In this document: positions 8,060 through 15,848 of the stretch, one piece after another
How the letters are laid out: each line of letters starts with the position of its first letter
Position numbering within the stretch: the first letter of the stretch is position 1
Assembly (NCBI RefSeq): GCF_029892155.1
Contig: NZ_JARZAG010000030.1
Coordinates: forward strand, 27,783 to 91,782
Source of the DNA: Kitasatospora sp. GAS204B
GTDB taxonomy: Bacteria; Actinomycetota; Actinomycetes; Streptomycetales; Streptomycetaceae
DNA: 64,000 bases
Direction: 5' to 3'
Program-made: the position numbers and the translations under genes
Notes under the pieces: generated by a model
Seen by the model: the letters and a program-made list of their open reading frames with translations, nothing else
Databases searched by the model: none
Told to the model about the DNA's origin: nothing

Positions 8060-8284
8060 ATGAGCCTCCGCGCAGCTCCCCCCGCGATGGCCGCACGTGC
8101 CACCAGCGTCGGCGCCTCACCGGTGCGTGACCTCCTCGCGCTGACCGCCCGCCCTGAGGTGATCTCCTTCGCCGGCGGCCTGCCGGCTCCCGACCGGGCC
8201 GCGCTGCGGATGTCGTTCACCAACCATCCGCCGGCGGAGATCGCGGAGGGGCTGCGGCGGCTCGCCAAGGTGCTGCCCGCCTGA
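8060..8284 (+). pseudogene. PLP-dependent aminotransferase remnant with large internal deletion
   Basis: The 74 codons join the conserved N-terminus of a fold-type I aminotransferase (residues 11-45, SPVRDLLALTARPEVISFAG then GLPAP) directly to the conserved C-terminus (residues 50-74, LRMSFTNHPPAEIAEGLRRL). The roughly 300 residues between, including the PLP-binding lysine, are missing. The family resembles LysN/2-aminoadipate or valine-pyruvate-type transaminases of about 400 aa. The fusion is in frame and ends at a normal stop. TACGCT eight bases before ATG 8060 suggests the leaderless promoter survives. The product cannot be catalytic. Confidence 0.75.
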
Positions 8285-8344
8285 CGGGGCGTCGGCCGAC
8301 CACTGGCCGGGACTGCTCGCCCCGCCGGTTGGGCGCCGACCGGT

Positions 8345-8360
8345 GGTCAGTACGCTGACC
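8345..8360. promoter_or_regulatory. Inverted repeat overlapping the MFS promoter
   Basis: GGTCAG and CTGACC form a perfect 6-bp inverted repeat around TACG. The TACGCT at 8351-8356 inside it is a likely -10 box placed seven bases before ATG 8364, so the gene is probably leaderless. A protein bound to the repeat would block the promoter. Confidence 0.4.
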
Positions 8361-8363
8361 GTC

Positions 8364-9620
8364 ATGCTCGAACAGACCTCCGCTCCGCAGCGTGCCCCGG
8401 TGCCGCCGGAGCGCGGTCCGCAGCGCGCGATGATTCTCTCCAGCTTCGTCAACCGGGTCGGCAACGGGTTGTTCAACACCGCCTCGGTGCTCTACTTCAC
8501 CCGGGTCGTGCACCTGTCGCCCGGGCGGCTCGGGCTCGGGCTGACCATCGCCGGGCTGATCGGCCTGCTCGCCGGGGTGCCGGCAGGGGAGTTGGCCGAC
8601 CGGCGCGGGCCGCGCGCCGTGCTGCTGCTGACCCTGGCCGTGCAGACCGCGACCATGGCGGCCTTCCTCTTCGTCCACGGCTGGGCCGCCTTCACCGCGA
8701 TCGCCACCCTGGACCTGCTCGCGCTCTCGGCGAGCAACGCCGCGCGCGGGGCGCTGGTCGCCCGGATCGGCGGCGAGCGCCCGGCGGAGTTCCGGGCCAG
8801 GCTGCGCACCTTCGTCAACCTCGGCGTGGTGCTCGGCACGCTGGGCGCGGCCGCCGCCGTGCAGATCGACACCCGGGCCGCGTACACCGCGCTGATCCTG
8901 CTGAACGCCGCCAGCTACCTGGGCTGCGGCCTGCTGCTGCTCCGGGTGCCGGCCTACCCCGCCGTCGCCAGGCCGGCCCGGGCCGGTCGCTGGGCGGTGC
9001 TGCGGGACCGGCCGTTCGCGCTGCTCGCGGCCGTCGACGGGGCGATGGGCCTGCAGTACCCGGTGGCCTCGCTGCTGCTGCCGCTCTGGCTGGCCCAGCA
9101 CACGCACGCCCCGCGCTGGACGGTCCCGGCCGTCTGCGCGCTCAACTCGCTCTGCTGCGTGCTCTTCCAGATCCCGATCGGCTCGCGGGTGGAGACCCCG
9201 GGCGAGGGCGGGCGGGCGCTGCGCTGGGCCGGGCTGCTCTTCCTGGTCAGCTGCCCGCTGATGGCGCTGACCGCCGACCTGCCGTCCTGGGCCGCGGTGT
9301 TGCTGGTGCTGCCGGCGATGGCCGCGCACAGCCTGGGGGAGGTGTGGCAGTCCTCGGGCAGCTTCGCGCTCGGCTTCGGGTTGGCGCCCGAGCACGCCCA
9401 GGGGCAGTACCAGGGGCTGCTCGGGCTCGGCTTCGACACCGGGCAGGCGGTGGCGCCGGCCGTGCTGACCACGCTCTGCCTGGGGCTGGGGCAGCTCGGG
9501 TGGCTGCTGCTCGGCGCCTTCTTCGCGGGGCTCGGGTTGCTCGGGCCGCCGCTGGCCGCCTGGGCGGAGCGGACCAGGCCGGGGGCGGGGGCCGCGGTGG
9601 TGCGCGGCTCGGTGGGGTGA
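8364..9620 (+). CDS. MFS transporter
   Basis: This is a 418-aa major facilitator protein with about 12 hydrophobic segments. The loop-2/3 signature appears as GELADRRGPRAVLL (about 73-86). ATG 8364 is chosen over an in-frame GTG at 8343 because a leaderless -10 (TACGCT) sits seven bases upstream and the earlier start lies inside the inverted repeat. It resembles drug-efflux-type MFS carriers of streptomycetes, but the substrate is unknown. It lies between the aminotransferase remnant and the ATP-grasp locus, and a 426-bp intergenic region separates it from the latter. Confidence 0.85.
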   Translation: MLEQTSAPQRAPVPPERGPQRAMILSSFVNRVGNGLFNTASVLYFTRVVHLSPGRLGLGLTIAGLIGLLAGVPAGELADRRGPRAVLLLTLAVQTATMAAFLFVHGWAAFTAIATLDLLALSASNAARGALVARIGGERPAEFRARLRTFVNLGVVLGTLGAAAAVQIDTRAAYTALILLNAASYLGCGLLLLRVPAYPAVARPARAGRWAVLRDRPFALLAAVDGAMGLQYPVASLLLPLWLAQHTHAPRWTVPAVCALNSLCCVLFQIPIGSRVETPGEGGRALRWAGLLFLVSCPLMALTADLPSWAAVLLVLPAMAAHSLGEVWQSSGSFALGFGLAPEHAQGQYQGLLGLGFDTGQAVAPAVLTTLCLGLGQLGWLLLGAFFAGLGLLGPPLAAWAERTRPGAGAAVVRGSVG

Positions 9621-9797
9621 CCCGCTCCGCTGCTATCGGGGCCCGGATCCAGGACCGCTCGGCCGGCCGAACTGCCCCGGGAATTCGTGGGCATATGCCC
9701 GCCATGTCGAATTGCGGAATTCGCCGGATTTCGACGGCACGGAGAATGCCAGACGTGATTGGCCGCCGTCCAGCCTATCGAACCCGACTCGGCAACT

Positions 9798-9832
9798 GCC
9801 GTTCAACCGTTCGGCCTTGCCGGTTGAACGGC
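9798..9832. promoter_or_regulatory. StrR/NovG-type operator
   Basis: GCCGTTCAACCG and CGGTTGAACGGC are perfect 12-bp inverted arms separated by exactly 11 bases. The core GTTCAACCG-N11-CGGTTGAAC fits the published StrR/NovG binding architecture, GTTCRACTG-N11-CRGTYGAAC, with one base different in the left arm. A StrR-type regulator is encoded at 12908 in the same gene cluster. Confidence 0.7.
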
Positions 9833-9870
9833 CTCGCTTCCGTCACCATTTAATGACGCTCGGTCAGATT

Positions 9871-9943
9871 GAATCTGTCGAGTCCCTGTCAGGCTGGATA
9901 CGGCGTCAACGAACTCGTGTCGAATCTGTCGACAGCCTGTCAG
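9871..9943 (+). repeat. Two direct repeats of about 22 bp
   Basis: The unit GAATCTGTCGA followed by CCTGTCAG occurs at 9871-9892 and 9922-9943, 51 bp apart (about five helical turns), with about two mismatches. They lie between the StrR-type palindrome and the ATP-grasp start, so they may be sites for a second regulator. Confidence 0.55.
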
Positions 9944-10046
9944 AACCGCTTGTACGTTGTGGTTCCGATTCGGCACGGCTCCAGGGTGGCGACCCGATCC
10001 ATTGACCGGCCGGACGGGAGCGGGAGCCCGGGAAGGACGTCAGAGG

Positions 10047-11300
10047 ATGATCACCGGCAGTGAAGTGGCAGCGCGGCCACGTCTACTCCTGGTCGCGACG
10101 GGCATGCGGTCCTACCGCGAGTACCTGCTCGGCCCGATCAGCACCGAGTTCAGCGTGCACCTCTTCCACACGGTCGAACCGACCTGGGAGCGCGAGTACT
10201 TGACCGGCTGGACGGTGGTGCCCGACACCTACGACGGCCCGGCGCTGGCCGCCACCGCCGCCGAACTGCACCGCGTCGAACCGTTCGACGGCGTGCTGTG
10301 CTGGGACGAGGGCCGGATCCACGCGGCCTCGCACATCGCCGAGGCGCTCAAGCTGCCGAACGGTGATCCGGCGGTGATCTGGCGGCTGCGCGACAAGGCG
10401 CAGACCCGGCGGGCGCTGGCGGCGGCCGAGGTGCCGCAGCCGGTGTCGATCCCGGTGGGCACCGAGCAGGAGGCGCTGGCCGCGGCCGAGCGGATCGGCT
10501 ATCCGGTGATCGTCAAGCCGCGTGGCTACGGCGCGAGCATCGGCGTGATCAAGGTGGCCGGACGCGAGGAGTTGCGCAACGGGTTCACCTTCACCCGCAC
10601 CACCACGCTGCCCGACCCGGTCGTCTTCGACTCCGCCGAGCCGTACCTGGTGGAGGAGTGCGTGACGGGCGAGGAGATCAGCGTCGACTCGGTGGTCCAC
10701 GGCGGCGTGGTGACCGCGCTCTTCGTCGGCCGCAAGCTGGTCGGCTACCCGCCCTACGCCGAGGAGATCGGCCACTTCGTCTCGGCCGACGATCCCTTGC
10801 TCACCGACCCCGGGTTCGCCCGGGTGCTCGCCGAGACCCATGCGGCGCTCGGGTTCACCGACGGCTGGACGCACAGCGAGTTCATGCTCACCGCCGACGG
10901 GCCCCGGCTGATCGAGGTCAACGGACGGCTGGGCGGCGACCTGATCCCCTACCTCGGGCGGCTCGCCACCGGGATCGACCCCGGCCTGGCCGCCGCCCGG
11001 GTGGCCTGCGGCCTGCCGCCGCACCTCACCGCGACGGCGGGCCGGACCGCCGGCGTGCGGTTCTTCTACGTGGCCGCGGAGGACACCACGATCGACTCGG
11101 TCGGCTTCGACCAGGAGCGGTTGCCGGTCGAGGTCGACCGCGCGGTGGCCGTGGCGCAGCCGGGCGCGGTGGTCTCGCCGCCGCCCAAGGGCACGGTCTG
11201 GGGCCGGATCGCCTACGCCACCGCGGTCGCCGACTCCCGGGCGGCCTGCGGCCTGGTGCTGGACGCGGCCGAGGCGGCGCTCGTCGTCGTCCCCCGGTGA
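10047..11300 (+). CDS. ATP-grasp ligase (carnosine-synthase/PylC-like)
   Basis: This is a 417-aa ATP-grasp enzyme. The ATP-binding lysine is in YPVIVKPRGYGASIGVIKV (about 152-170), and the metal-binding acidic/Asn element is FMLTADGPRLIEVNGRLGGD (near 290-309). The family joins a carboxylate to an amine through an acyl-phosphate, often making dipeptides or amino-acid conjugates. ATG 10047 is chosen for the upstream GGAAGGA. It is the first gene after the StrR-type operator, with an MFS exporter 47 bp downstream. The context (exporter, StrR regulator, dimethylargininase) suggests a small peptide-like natural product; the substrate is inferred, not shown. Confidence 0.82.
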   Translation: MITGSEVAARPRLLLVATGMRSYREYLLGPISTEFSVHLFHTVEPTWEREYLTGWTVVPDTYDGPALAATAAELHRVEPFDGVLCWDEGRIHAASHIAEALKLPNGDPAVIWRLRDKAQTRRALAAAEVPQPVSIPVGTEQEALAAAERIGYPVIVKPRGYGASIGVIKVAGREELRNGFTFTRTTTLPDPVVFDSAEPYLVEECVTGEEISVDSVVHGGVVTALFVGRKLVGYPPYAEEIGHFVSADDPLLTDPGFARVLAETHAALGFTDGWTHSEFMLTADGPRLIEVNGRLGGDLIPYLGRLATGIDPGLAAARVACGLPPHLTATAGRTAGVRFFYVAAEDTTIDSVGFDQERLPVEVDRAVAVAQPGAVVSPPPKGTVWGRIAYATAVADSRAACGLVLDAAEAALVVVPR

Positions 11301-11347
11301 CCGCCGTGCTGGTGATGATCCGTCAGCTTCCGTACGGAGCACGGTAG

Positions 11348-12670
11348 ATGAGCGCTAGGGCGGAACAGCAGGGTGGCCCGGGCCCGTGGGCCACCTTCGT
11401 CGAGTCGCCGCTCGCGGTGAAGGCGATCCTGGCCGGCGTGGTGATCAACCGTCTCGGTGCCTTCCTCGGCATCTTCCTGGTGCTCTACCTGACCGCCCGG
11501 GGCTACTCGGCCGGCCACGCCGCGTTCGCGCTCGGCGCCTACGGCTTCGGCGGGGTGGCCGGGGTGGTGGTCGGCGGCGCGTTGGCCAACCGGCTGGGCG
11601 CGCGCAACGCCACCGTGCTGAGCATGACCGGCTCGGCGTTCCTGCTGGTGCTGGTCTACTACGTGCACAGCTACCCGCTGATCATCGGCTCGGTCGTGCT
11701 GGTCGGCCTGTTCCAGACCATCTACCGGCCCGCCTCGGCCGCGCTGCTCTCCGAACTGACCTCGGACGACCGGCAGGTGATGATCTTCGGGATCTGGCGA
11801 CTGGGGCTGAACATCGGCACCACGCTCTGCCCGCAGCTCGGTTTCGGGCTGTACCGGCTGGGCGGCCACGGGTACGGCATGCTCTTCTGGGGCGAGGCGG
11901 CGGTCGCGGTCGGGTACGCGGTGCTGGCCTTCCTCACCCTGCCGGGCAAGGCGGCGGCCGAGGGCATCCCCCCGGCCGAGGACGTGCCGATGGCCGAGGA
12001 CGCGCCGTCGGCCGAGCCGGTCGAGGCCGGCACGGGGCCACCCGCGCCGAAGGAGAGCTACCTGACCGTCCTGCGGGACACCAGGTTCACCCTCTTCCTG
12101 GTGGGCGCGCTGGCGAACGGCATCATCTACGCGCAGTACCTGTCGACGCTGCCACTGGACATCACCCGTGCCCATGTCGACGTCTTCTGGTACAGCCTGG
12201 CGGTCTCGATCAACAGCATCGTGGTGATCGTCGTCGAGCTGCCGTTGACCAGGTTCACCCAGCGCCTGCCGGTCAAGCTCACGGTGGGCGCCGGCTTCGC
12301 CCTGATCGGCCTCGGTGAGGCGGGTTACGGCCTGCCGCTGGGCGCCGCGGTGATCATGATCGGCACGCTGGTCTGGACGCTCGGCGAGGTCATCGGCGGA
12401 CCGGCCTTCTTCGCCTACCCTGGTCTGGCCGCCCCACCACGGCTCAAGGCCCGTTACATCGGCAGCTTCCAGCTGATGTTCACCGCAGGCACCGCGATCG
12501 GGCCGGTGATCGGCGGCCTGCTGTTCCAGCAACTGGGCCACGGCGTCTGGCCGGTGGTCGCGGTCTTCGGGATCGTGTCGACCGTCTTCGGGGTGGTCGG
12601 CGTCCGGTCGGTCCAGCCACCCACGGCGAGCCGGCAGCCGGACCCCGAGCCGGTCAGTGAGGGCGTATGA
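11348..12670 (+). CDS. MFS transporter, probable exporter of the ATP-grasp product
   Basis: This is a 440-aa, 12-helix MFS protein with a long, acidic, Pro-rich central loop (about residues 200-235) between the two six-helix halves. The loop-2/3 motif reads GGALANRLGARNATVLS. ATG 11348 lies 47 bp after the ligase stop, so the genes are probably cotranscribed. Its placement between an ATP-grasp ligase and a pathway-type regulator favours export or self-protection. The stop codon lies in an 18-bp tandem repeat (12653-12706), and the frame stays open beyond it. Confidence 0.85.
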   Translation: MSARAEQQGGPGPWATFVESPLAVKAILAGVVINRLGAFLGIFLVLYLTARGYSAGHAAFALGAYGFGGVAGVVVGGALANRLGARNATVLSMTGSAFLLVLVYYVHSYPLIIGSVVLVGLFQTIYRPASAALLSELTSDDRQVMIFGIWRLGLNIGTTLCPQLGFGLYRLGGHGYGMLFWGEAAVAVGYAVLAFLTLPGKAAAEGIPPAEDVPMAEDAPSAEPVEAGTGPPAPKESYLTVLRDTRFTLFLVGALANGIIYAQYLSTLPLDITRAHVDVFWYSLAVSINSIVVIVVELPLTRFTQRLPVKLTVGAGFALIGLGEAGYGLPLGAAVIMIGTLVWTLGEVIGGPAFFAYPGLAAPPRLKARYIGSFQLMFTAGTAIGPVIGGLLFQQLGHGVWPVVAVFGIVSTVFGVVGVRSVQPPTASRQPDPEPVSEGV

Positions 12671-12706
12671 GTCAACGAGGGTGTCCGAGTCAACGAGGGT
12701 GTCCGA
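12653..12706 (+). repeat. Three 18-bp tandem repeats spanning the MFS stop codon
   Basis: The first unit (12653-12670, GTCAGTGAGGGCGTATGA) ends with the gene's stop. The second and third (12671-12688 and 12689-12706) are identical copies of GTCAACGAGGGTGTCCGA. The period is a multiple of three, so read-through would add VNEGVR repeats. Confidence 0.75.
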
Positions 12707-12907
12707 GGCGCCGGCGGTTCACCGACGGCGAGTAGGCGGTCCACCGACCGTGAGCAGTCGAGCATTTCGCGACCCTTGGCAGCACAGCCGGCGGTGACCC
12801 CGCGCCGGGCGGCTGCCGGCGGGTCCGCGCCAACGCGTACCGCACACATCGCGGCTCCGCCACATGGAGCCGAACTGGTTCTGGCGACACACGTGCCTGG
12901 GGGCGCT

Positions 12908-14020
12908 ATGAGAACGAGGGATCGGATTCCCGTCGAGTCGATCCGGCCCGGGGAGTCGCCGCGCTTCGGCGCGGAGGACGAGGAGCACATCCGGCGGCTG
13001 GCGCAGACCGACGCCGAATTACCGCCCATCCTGGTGCACCGCAGCACCATGCGGGTGATCGACGGCATGCACCGGCTGGGGGCGGCCCGGCTCAAGGGTG
13101 AACCGACCATCGTCGTCGAGTACTTCGACGGCACCGAGGCCGCCGCCTACATCCTGGGCGTGCAGGCCAACGTGGCGCACGGACTGCCGCTCTCGCTGGC
13201 CGAGCGCAAGGAGGCGGCCCGCCGGATCGTCGGACTGCAACCGGAGTTGGCCGATCGGGCGGTGGCCCAGCTGACCGGGCTGGCGGCCGGCACGGTCGGC
13301 ACGATCCGCAAGCTCGCGGGGGCCGAGGCGGCCCAGCGCGGCAGTCGAGTGGGGCGGGACGGGCGGCTGCGCCCGGTCAACGCCGACGAGGGCCGGCGGC
13401 GAGCGGTGGAGGTGATCCGCGAGTACCCGGACGCCTCACTGCGCGAGATCGCCCAGGCGGCCGGGGTGTCGCTGGGGACGGCGCACGACATCAAGGCCCG
13501 GCTGGACCGGGGCGAGGACCCGATGCGGCGCGAGTCGGCGCGCGGCGCCCGGGAGTTGACGGCGAGCACGGCGGCGGACGGGGTGACGGGTGAGGCGGAC
13601 ATGGCGCCCGTGCCGGACGTAGTGGCCGAACTGGCGCCGGTGGCGGCCGTCCTGGCGGCGATGCGCCCGATCGGGGTGCCCCGCCAGGGCGGCCGGGGGG
13701 AGGCGGCCGAGCGACCGGACCGGGCCGACCCGCGGGGCCGCTCGGAGCGCTCCGAGCGCTCGGCGCGGCCCGAGCGGCCCGAGCCGTTCGCCGGCCTGGA
13801 GACGCTGCGCCGCGACCCCTCGCTGCGCTTCACCGACCAAGGCCGCGCGCTGCTGATCTGGCTGCACCGACGGCTGGTGGTGGTCGGCGAGGCGGAGACC
13901 GAACTGCGCAACATCCCCACGCACTTGCTGCCGGTGGTGGCCGATCTGGCGCGGGAGTGCTCGGACAGCTGGCGCGAGCTGTCGATCGAACTGCAGTACC
14001 GTGCCCGCCAGATCGGCTGA
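12908..14020 (+). CDS. StrR/NovG-type ParB-like transcriptional activator
   Basis: This is a 370-aa protein. A ParB N-terminal-like domain occupies residues 1-90 (IPVESIRPGESPRFG, LPPILVHRSTMRVIDGMHRL). A central helix-turn-helix follows (EIAQAAGVSLGTAHDIKARL near 190). The 250-290 region is rich in Arg, Ser and Glu and is probably a linker, and the C-terminal domain is helical. The domain order is that of pathway-specific activators such as StrR, NovG, Bbr and Tei15*. ATG 12908 matches the family N-terminus; the upstream open frame is not conserved in character. A StrR-type operator at 9798-9832 controls the operon that precedes it. Confidence 0.85.
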   Translation: MRTRDRIPVESIRPGESPRFGAEDEEHIRRLAQTDAELPPILVHRSTMRVIDGMHRLGAARLKGEPTIVVEYFDGTEAAAYILGVQANVAHGLPLSLAERKEAARRIVGLQPELADRAVAQLTGLAAGTVGTIRKLAGAEAAQRGSRVGRDGRLRPVNADEGRRRAVEVIREYPDASLREIAQAAGVSLGTAHDIKARLDRGEDPMRRESARGARELTASTAADGVTGEADMAPVPDVVAELAPVAAVLAAMRPIGVPRQGGRGEAAERPDRADPRGRSERSERSARPERPEPFAGLETLRRDPSLRFTDQGRALLIWLHRRLVVVGEAETELRNIPTHLLPVVADLARECSDSWRELSIELQYRARQIG

Positions 14021-14103
14021 CCCGGTGGCGCCGGTCCGCTCGCTGATCGGCCATGGCTGCTTCGACGTGCTCCAGTCCACCCGCACCCACCGAGGACTCG
14101 ACG

Positions 14104-14922
14104 ATGCCTGAGACCGAGCGCACCGCCCGGCCGCGCCGCCTGCTGATGTGCCGACCGCGGCACTTCGACGTCTGCTACTCGATCAATCCCTGGATGCACC
14201 CCGAGAAGCCGGCGGACCGCAACCTGGCCCAACTCCAGTGGGAGCGGCTGCGGGAGCGCTATGTCTCGCTCGGGCACGCCGTGGAGGTGCTGGAGCCGCT
14301 GCCCGGCCTGCCCGACATGGTGTTCGCCGCCAACGGTGCCACCGTGCTGGACGGCAAGGTGCTGGGCGCGCGCTTCCGCCACGCCGAGCGGACCGCCGAG
14401 GGGCCCGCGTACCTCTCCTGGTTCGTCCGCAACGGCTACCAGCAGGTGCGGTGGCCGGAGTTCATCAACGAGGGGGAGGGCGACCTGCTCTGCGTCGGAC
14501 GGCGGATCCTGGCGGGCACCGGCTTCCGCACCGACCTGCGGGCACACGCCGAGGCCCAGGAGTACTTCGGCCTGCCGGTCACCTCGCTGACCCTGGTCAA
14601 CCCGAACCACTACCACCTGGACACCGCCCTCGCGGTGCTCTCCGACACCGAGATCATGTACTGGCCCGAGGCGTTCACCCCCGGCACCCAGGGCGTGCTG
14701 CGCGAGCTCTACCCCGACGCGATCCTGGCGACCGCCTCGGACGCGGCCGCCTTCGGGTTGAACGCGTTCTCCGACGGCCGCAACGTCCTGTTGCCGCAGG
14801 CCGCCCGGGGGCTGATCGCCCAGCTCGAGGAGCGCGGCTTCGAGCCGATCGGGGTCGATCTGTCGGAACTGCTCAAGGCCGGCGGCGGCGTGAAGTGCTG
14901 CACCCTGGAGCTGAGGCCCTGA
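14104..14922 (+). CDS. Dimethylargininase / amidinotransferase-superfamily hydrolase
   Basis: This is a 272-aa guanidine-modifying enzyme. The signatures are DMVFAANGAT (71-80), the acidic EGEGD loop (about 123-127), the catalytic His in YHLDT (His171) and the nucleophilic Cys in GGGVKCC near the C-terminus (Cys265/266). Family members hydrolyse N-methylated arginine to citrulline, or act as related arginine- or peptidyl-arginine-type enzymes. ATG 14104 has GAGGA about nine bases upstream. It follows the StrR-type regulator by 83 bp in the same direction and may provide citrulline, or modify an arginine, for the ATP-grasp product. That link is inference. Confidence 0.82.
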   Translation: MPETERTARPRRLLMCRPRHFDVCYSINPWMHPEKPADRNLAQLQWERLRERYVSLGHAVEVLEPLPGLPDMVFAANGATVLDGKVLGARFRHAERTAEGPAYLSWFVRNGYQQVRWPEFINEGEGDLLCVGRRILAGTGFRTDLRAHAEAQEYFGLPVTSLTLVNPNHYHLDTALAVLSDTEIMYWPEAFTPGTQGVLRELYPDAILATASDAAAFGLNAFSDGRNVLLPQAARGLIAQLEERGFEPIGVDLSELLKAGGGVKCCTLELRP

Positions 14923-14937
14923 GAAGCTGAAACGGTG

Positions 14938-15726
14938 CTAGAGCCGCACGCCGACCGCGAAGATCCGGCGGAACGGGAACACCGTGCCGTGCGGCCCGGC
15001 CGGGTAGGCCTCGCGCAGTAGCGCGGCGTACTCGGCCGTGAACGCCGCGCGCTCGGCGTCGTCGCCGAGCCGGGTGAGCACCGGGCGCAGCGCCGTCCCC
15101 TTGGTCCATTCGAGGACCGGGTCGGGGCCGGTGAGCAGCGTGCTGTAGGTGGTCTCCCAGACGTCCGCCGTGCAGCCGGCGGCGAGCAGCGCGTCCAGGT
15201 ACACCTCGGGCCGGTGCACGCCGGCCCGGGCCGTGTCCTCGCCGAGCCGCTCGCGCCAGCGGGCGCTGCGGCGCAGCTCGCCGAGCAGCAGGTGGCTGGG
15301 CGCCTCGAAGTTGCCCGGCACCTGGAAGGCGATCACGCCGCCCGGCCGCAGCGCCGCCGCCCAGCGCGGCAGCAGCCCCAGGTGCCCGTCGACCCACTGC
15401 AGCGTCGCGTTGGAGGCGATCAGGTCGGGCGCGGCCGGTGCCGGGTCGTAGCTCGCGGCGTCGGCCAGCAGGTAGTCCGCGGTCGGCTCGCCCTGCTCGC
15501 CGCGCGCGATGGCGAGCATCTCGGCGGAGCTGTCGATCCCGGTGATCGCCGCGTCGGGCCAGCGGCGGCGGAGCTCGGCGGTCGAGTTGCCCGGTCCGCA
15601 GCCGATGTCGAGCACGGTGGGCGCGGCGGGCAACTCGGGTACCCGGGCGAGCAGTTCGCGCAATGGGCGGGTGCGCTCGTCGGCGAAACGCAGGTACTGT
15701 GCTGGGTCCCAGACGGGGCTGGTCAT
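14938..15726 (-). CDS. tam: Trans-aconitate 2-methyltransferase
   Basis: This is a 262-aa SAM-dependent methyltransferase. Motif I is VLDIGCGPGNSTAELRRRWP (about 38-57), followed by GIDSSAEML, LLADAASYDP and LIASNATLQWV. The last is characteristic of Tam, which methylates trans-aconitate and so relieves inhibition of aconitase. ATG 15726 opens directly at the promoter region that carries two MarR-type palindromes. In Streptomyces coelicolor tam is controlled by the MarR-family protein TamR, but here no MarR gene is adjacent. It converges on the dimethylargininase gene. Confidence 0.9.
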   Translation of the reverse strand: MTSPVWDPAQYLRFADERTRPLRELLARVPELPAAPTVLDIGCGPGNSTAELRRRWPDAAITGIDSSAEMLAIARGEQGEPTADYLLADAASYDPAPAAPDLIASNATLQWVDGHLGLLPRWAAALRPGGVIAFQVPGNFEAPSHLLLGELRRSARWRERLGEDTARAGVHRPEVYLDALLAAGCTADVWETTYSTLLTGPDPVLEWTKGTALRPVLTRLGDDAERAAFTAEYAALLREAYPAGPHGTVFPFRRIFAVGVRL

Positions 15727-15740
15727 GGCATGCTCCCAGT

Positions 15741-15803
15741 TATCTCGATATCAAGATACCTTCTGGAGAGAGCTTGCCGCCGATATATCTTGATGTCAAG
15801 AGA
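15741..15803. promoter_or_regulatory. Two MarR-type operators upstream of tam
   Basis: TATCTCGATATCAAGATA (15741-15758) is an 18-bp palindrome with 8 of 9 pairs matching. TATCTTGATGTCAAGAGA (15786-15803) matches 7 of 9. Their centres are 45 bp apart, and both share the ATCTTGAT core typical of MarR-family sites such as those of TamR. They lie between tam and the divergent DUF1990 gene. Confidence 0.65.
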
Positions 15804-15848
15804 ACTCGGCTCCTGGGCGCGCCCGGCGCGGCGCGGCATCATGGGCGC

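Larger units (their letters stand above)
9621..10046 (+). promoter_or_regulatory. Long promoter region of the ATP-grasp/StrR locus
   Basis: No gene is evident in these 426 bp, which are noticeably more AT-rich than the flanks. They contain the palindrome GGGCATATGCCC (9689-9700), a StrR-type inverted repeat (9798-9832), two 22-bp imperfect direct repeats (9871 and 9922) and the palindrome CTGTCGACAG (9926-9935). Such a density of sites implies elaborate control of the downstream ATP-grasp operon. Confidence 0.6.

Noticed and set aside
5941..8268. A 775-codon minus-strand frame through the dehydrogenase gene
   Set aside because: Only the last 288 codons encode the MmyB-type regulator; the rest is antisense to the dehydrogenase and lacks any domain.
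12671..12706. A possible CRISPR-like repeat
   Set aside because: The 18-bp units are contiguous, without spacers, so this is a tandem repeat.
13741..13790. Palindromic GCGCTCCGAGCGCTC-like DNA inside the StrR-type gene
   Set aside because: It encodes an RSERSER linker in frame and has no position typical of an operator, so it is treated as coding low complexity.
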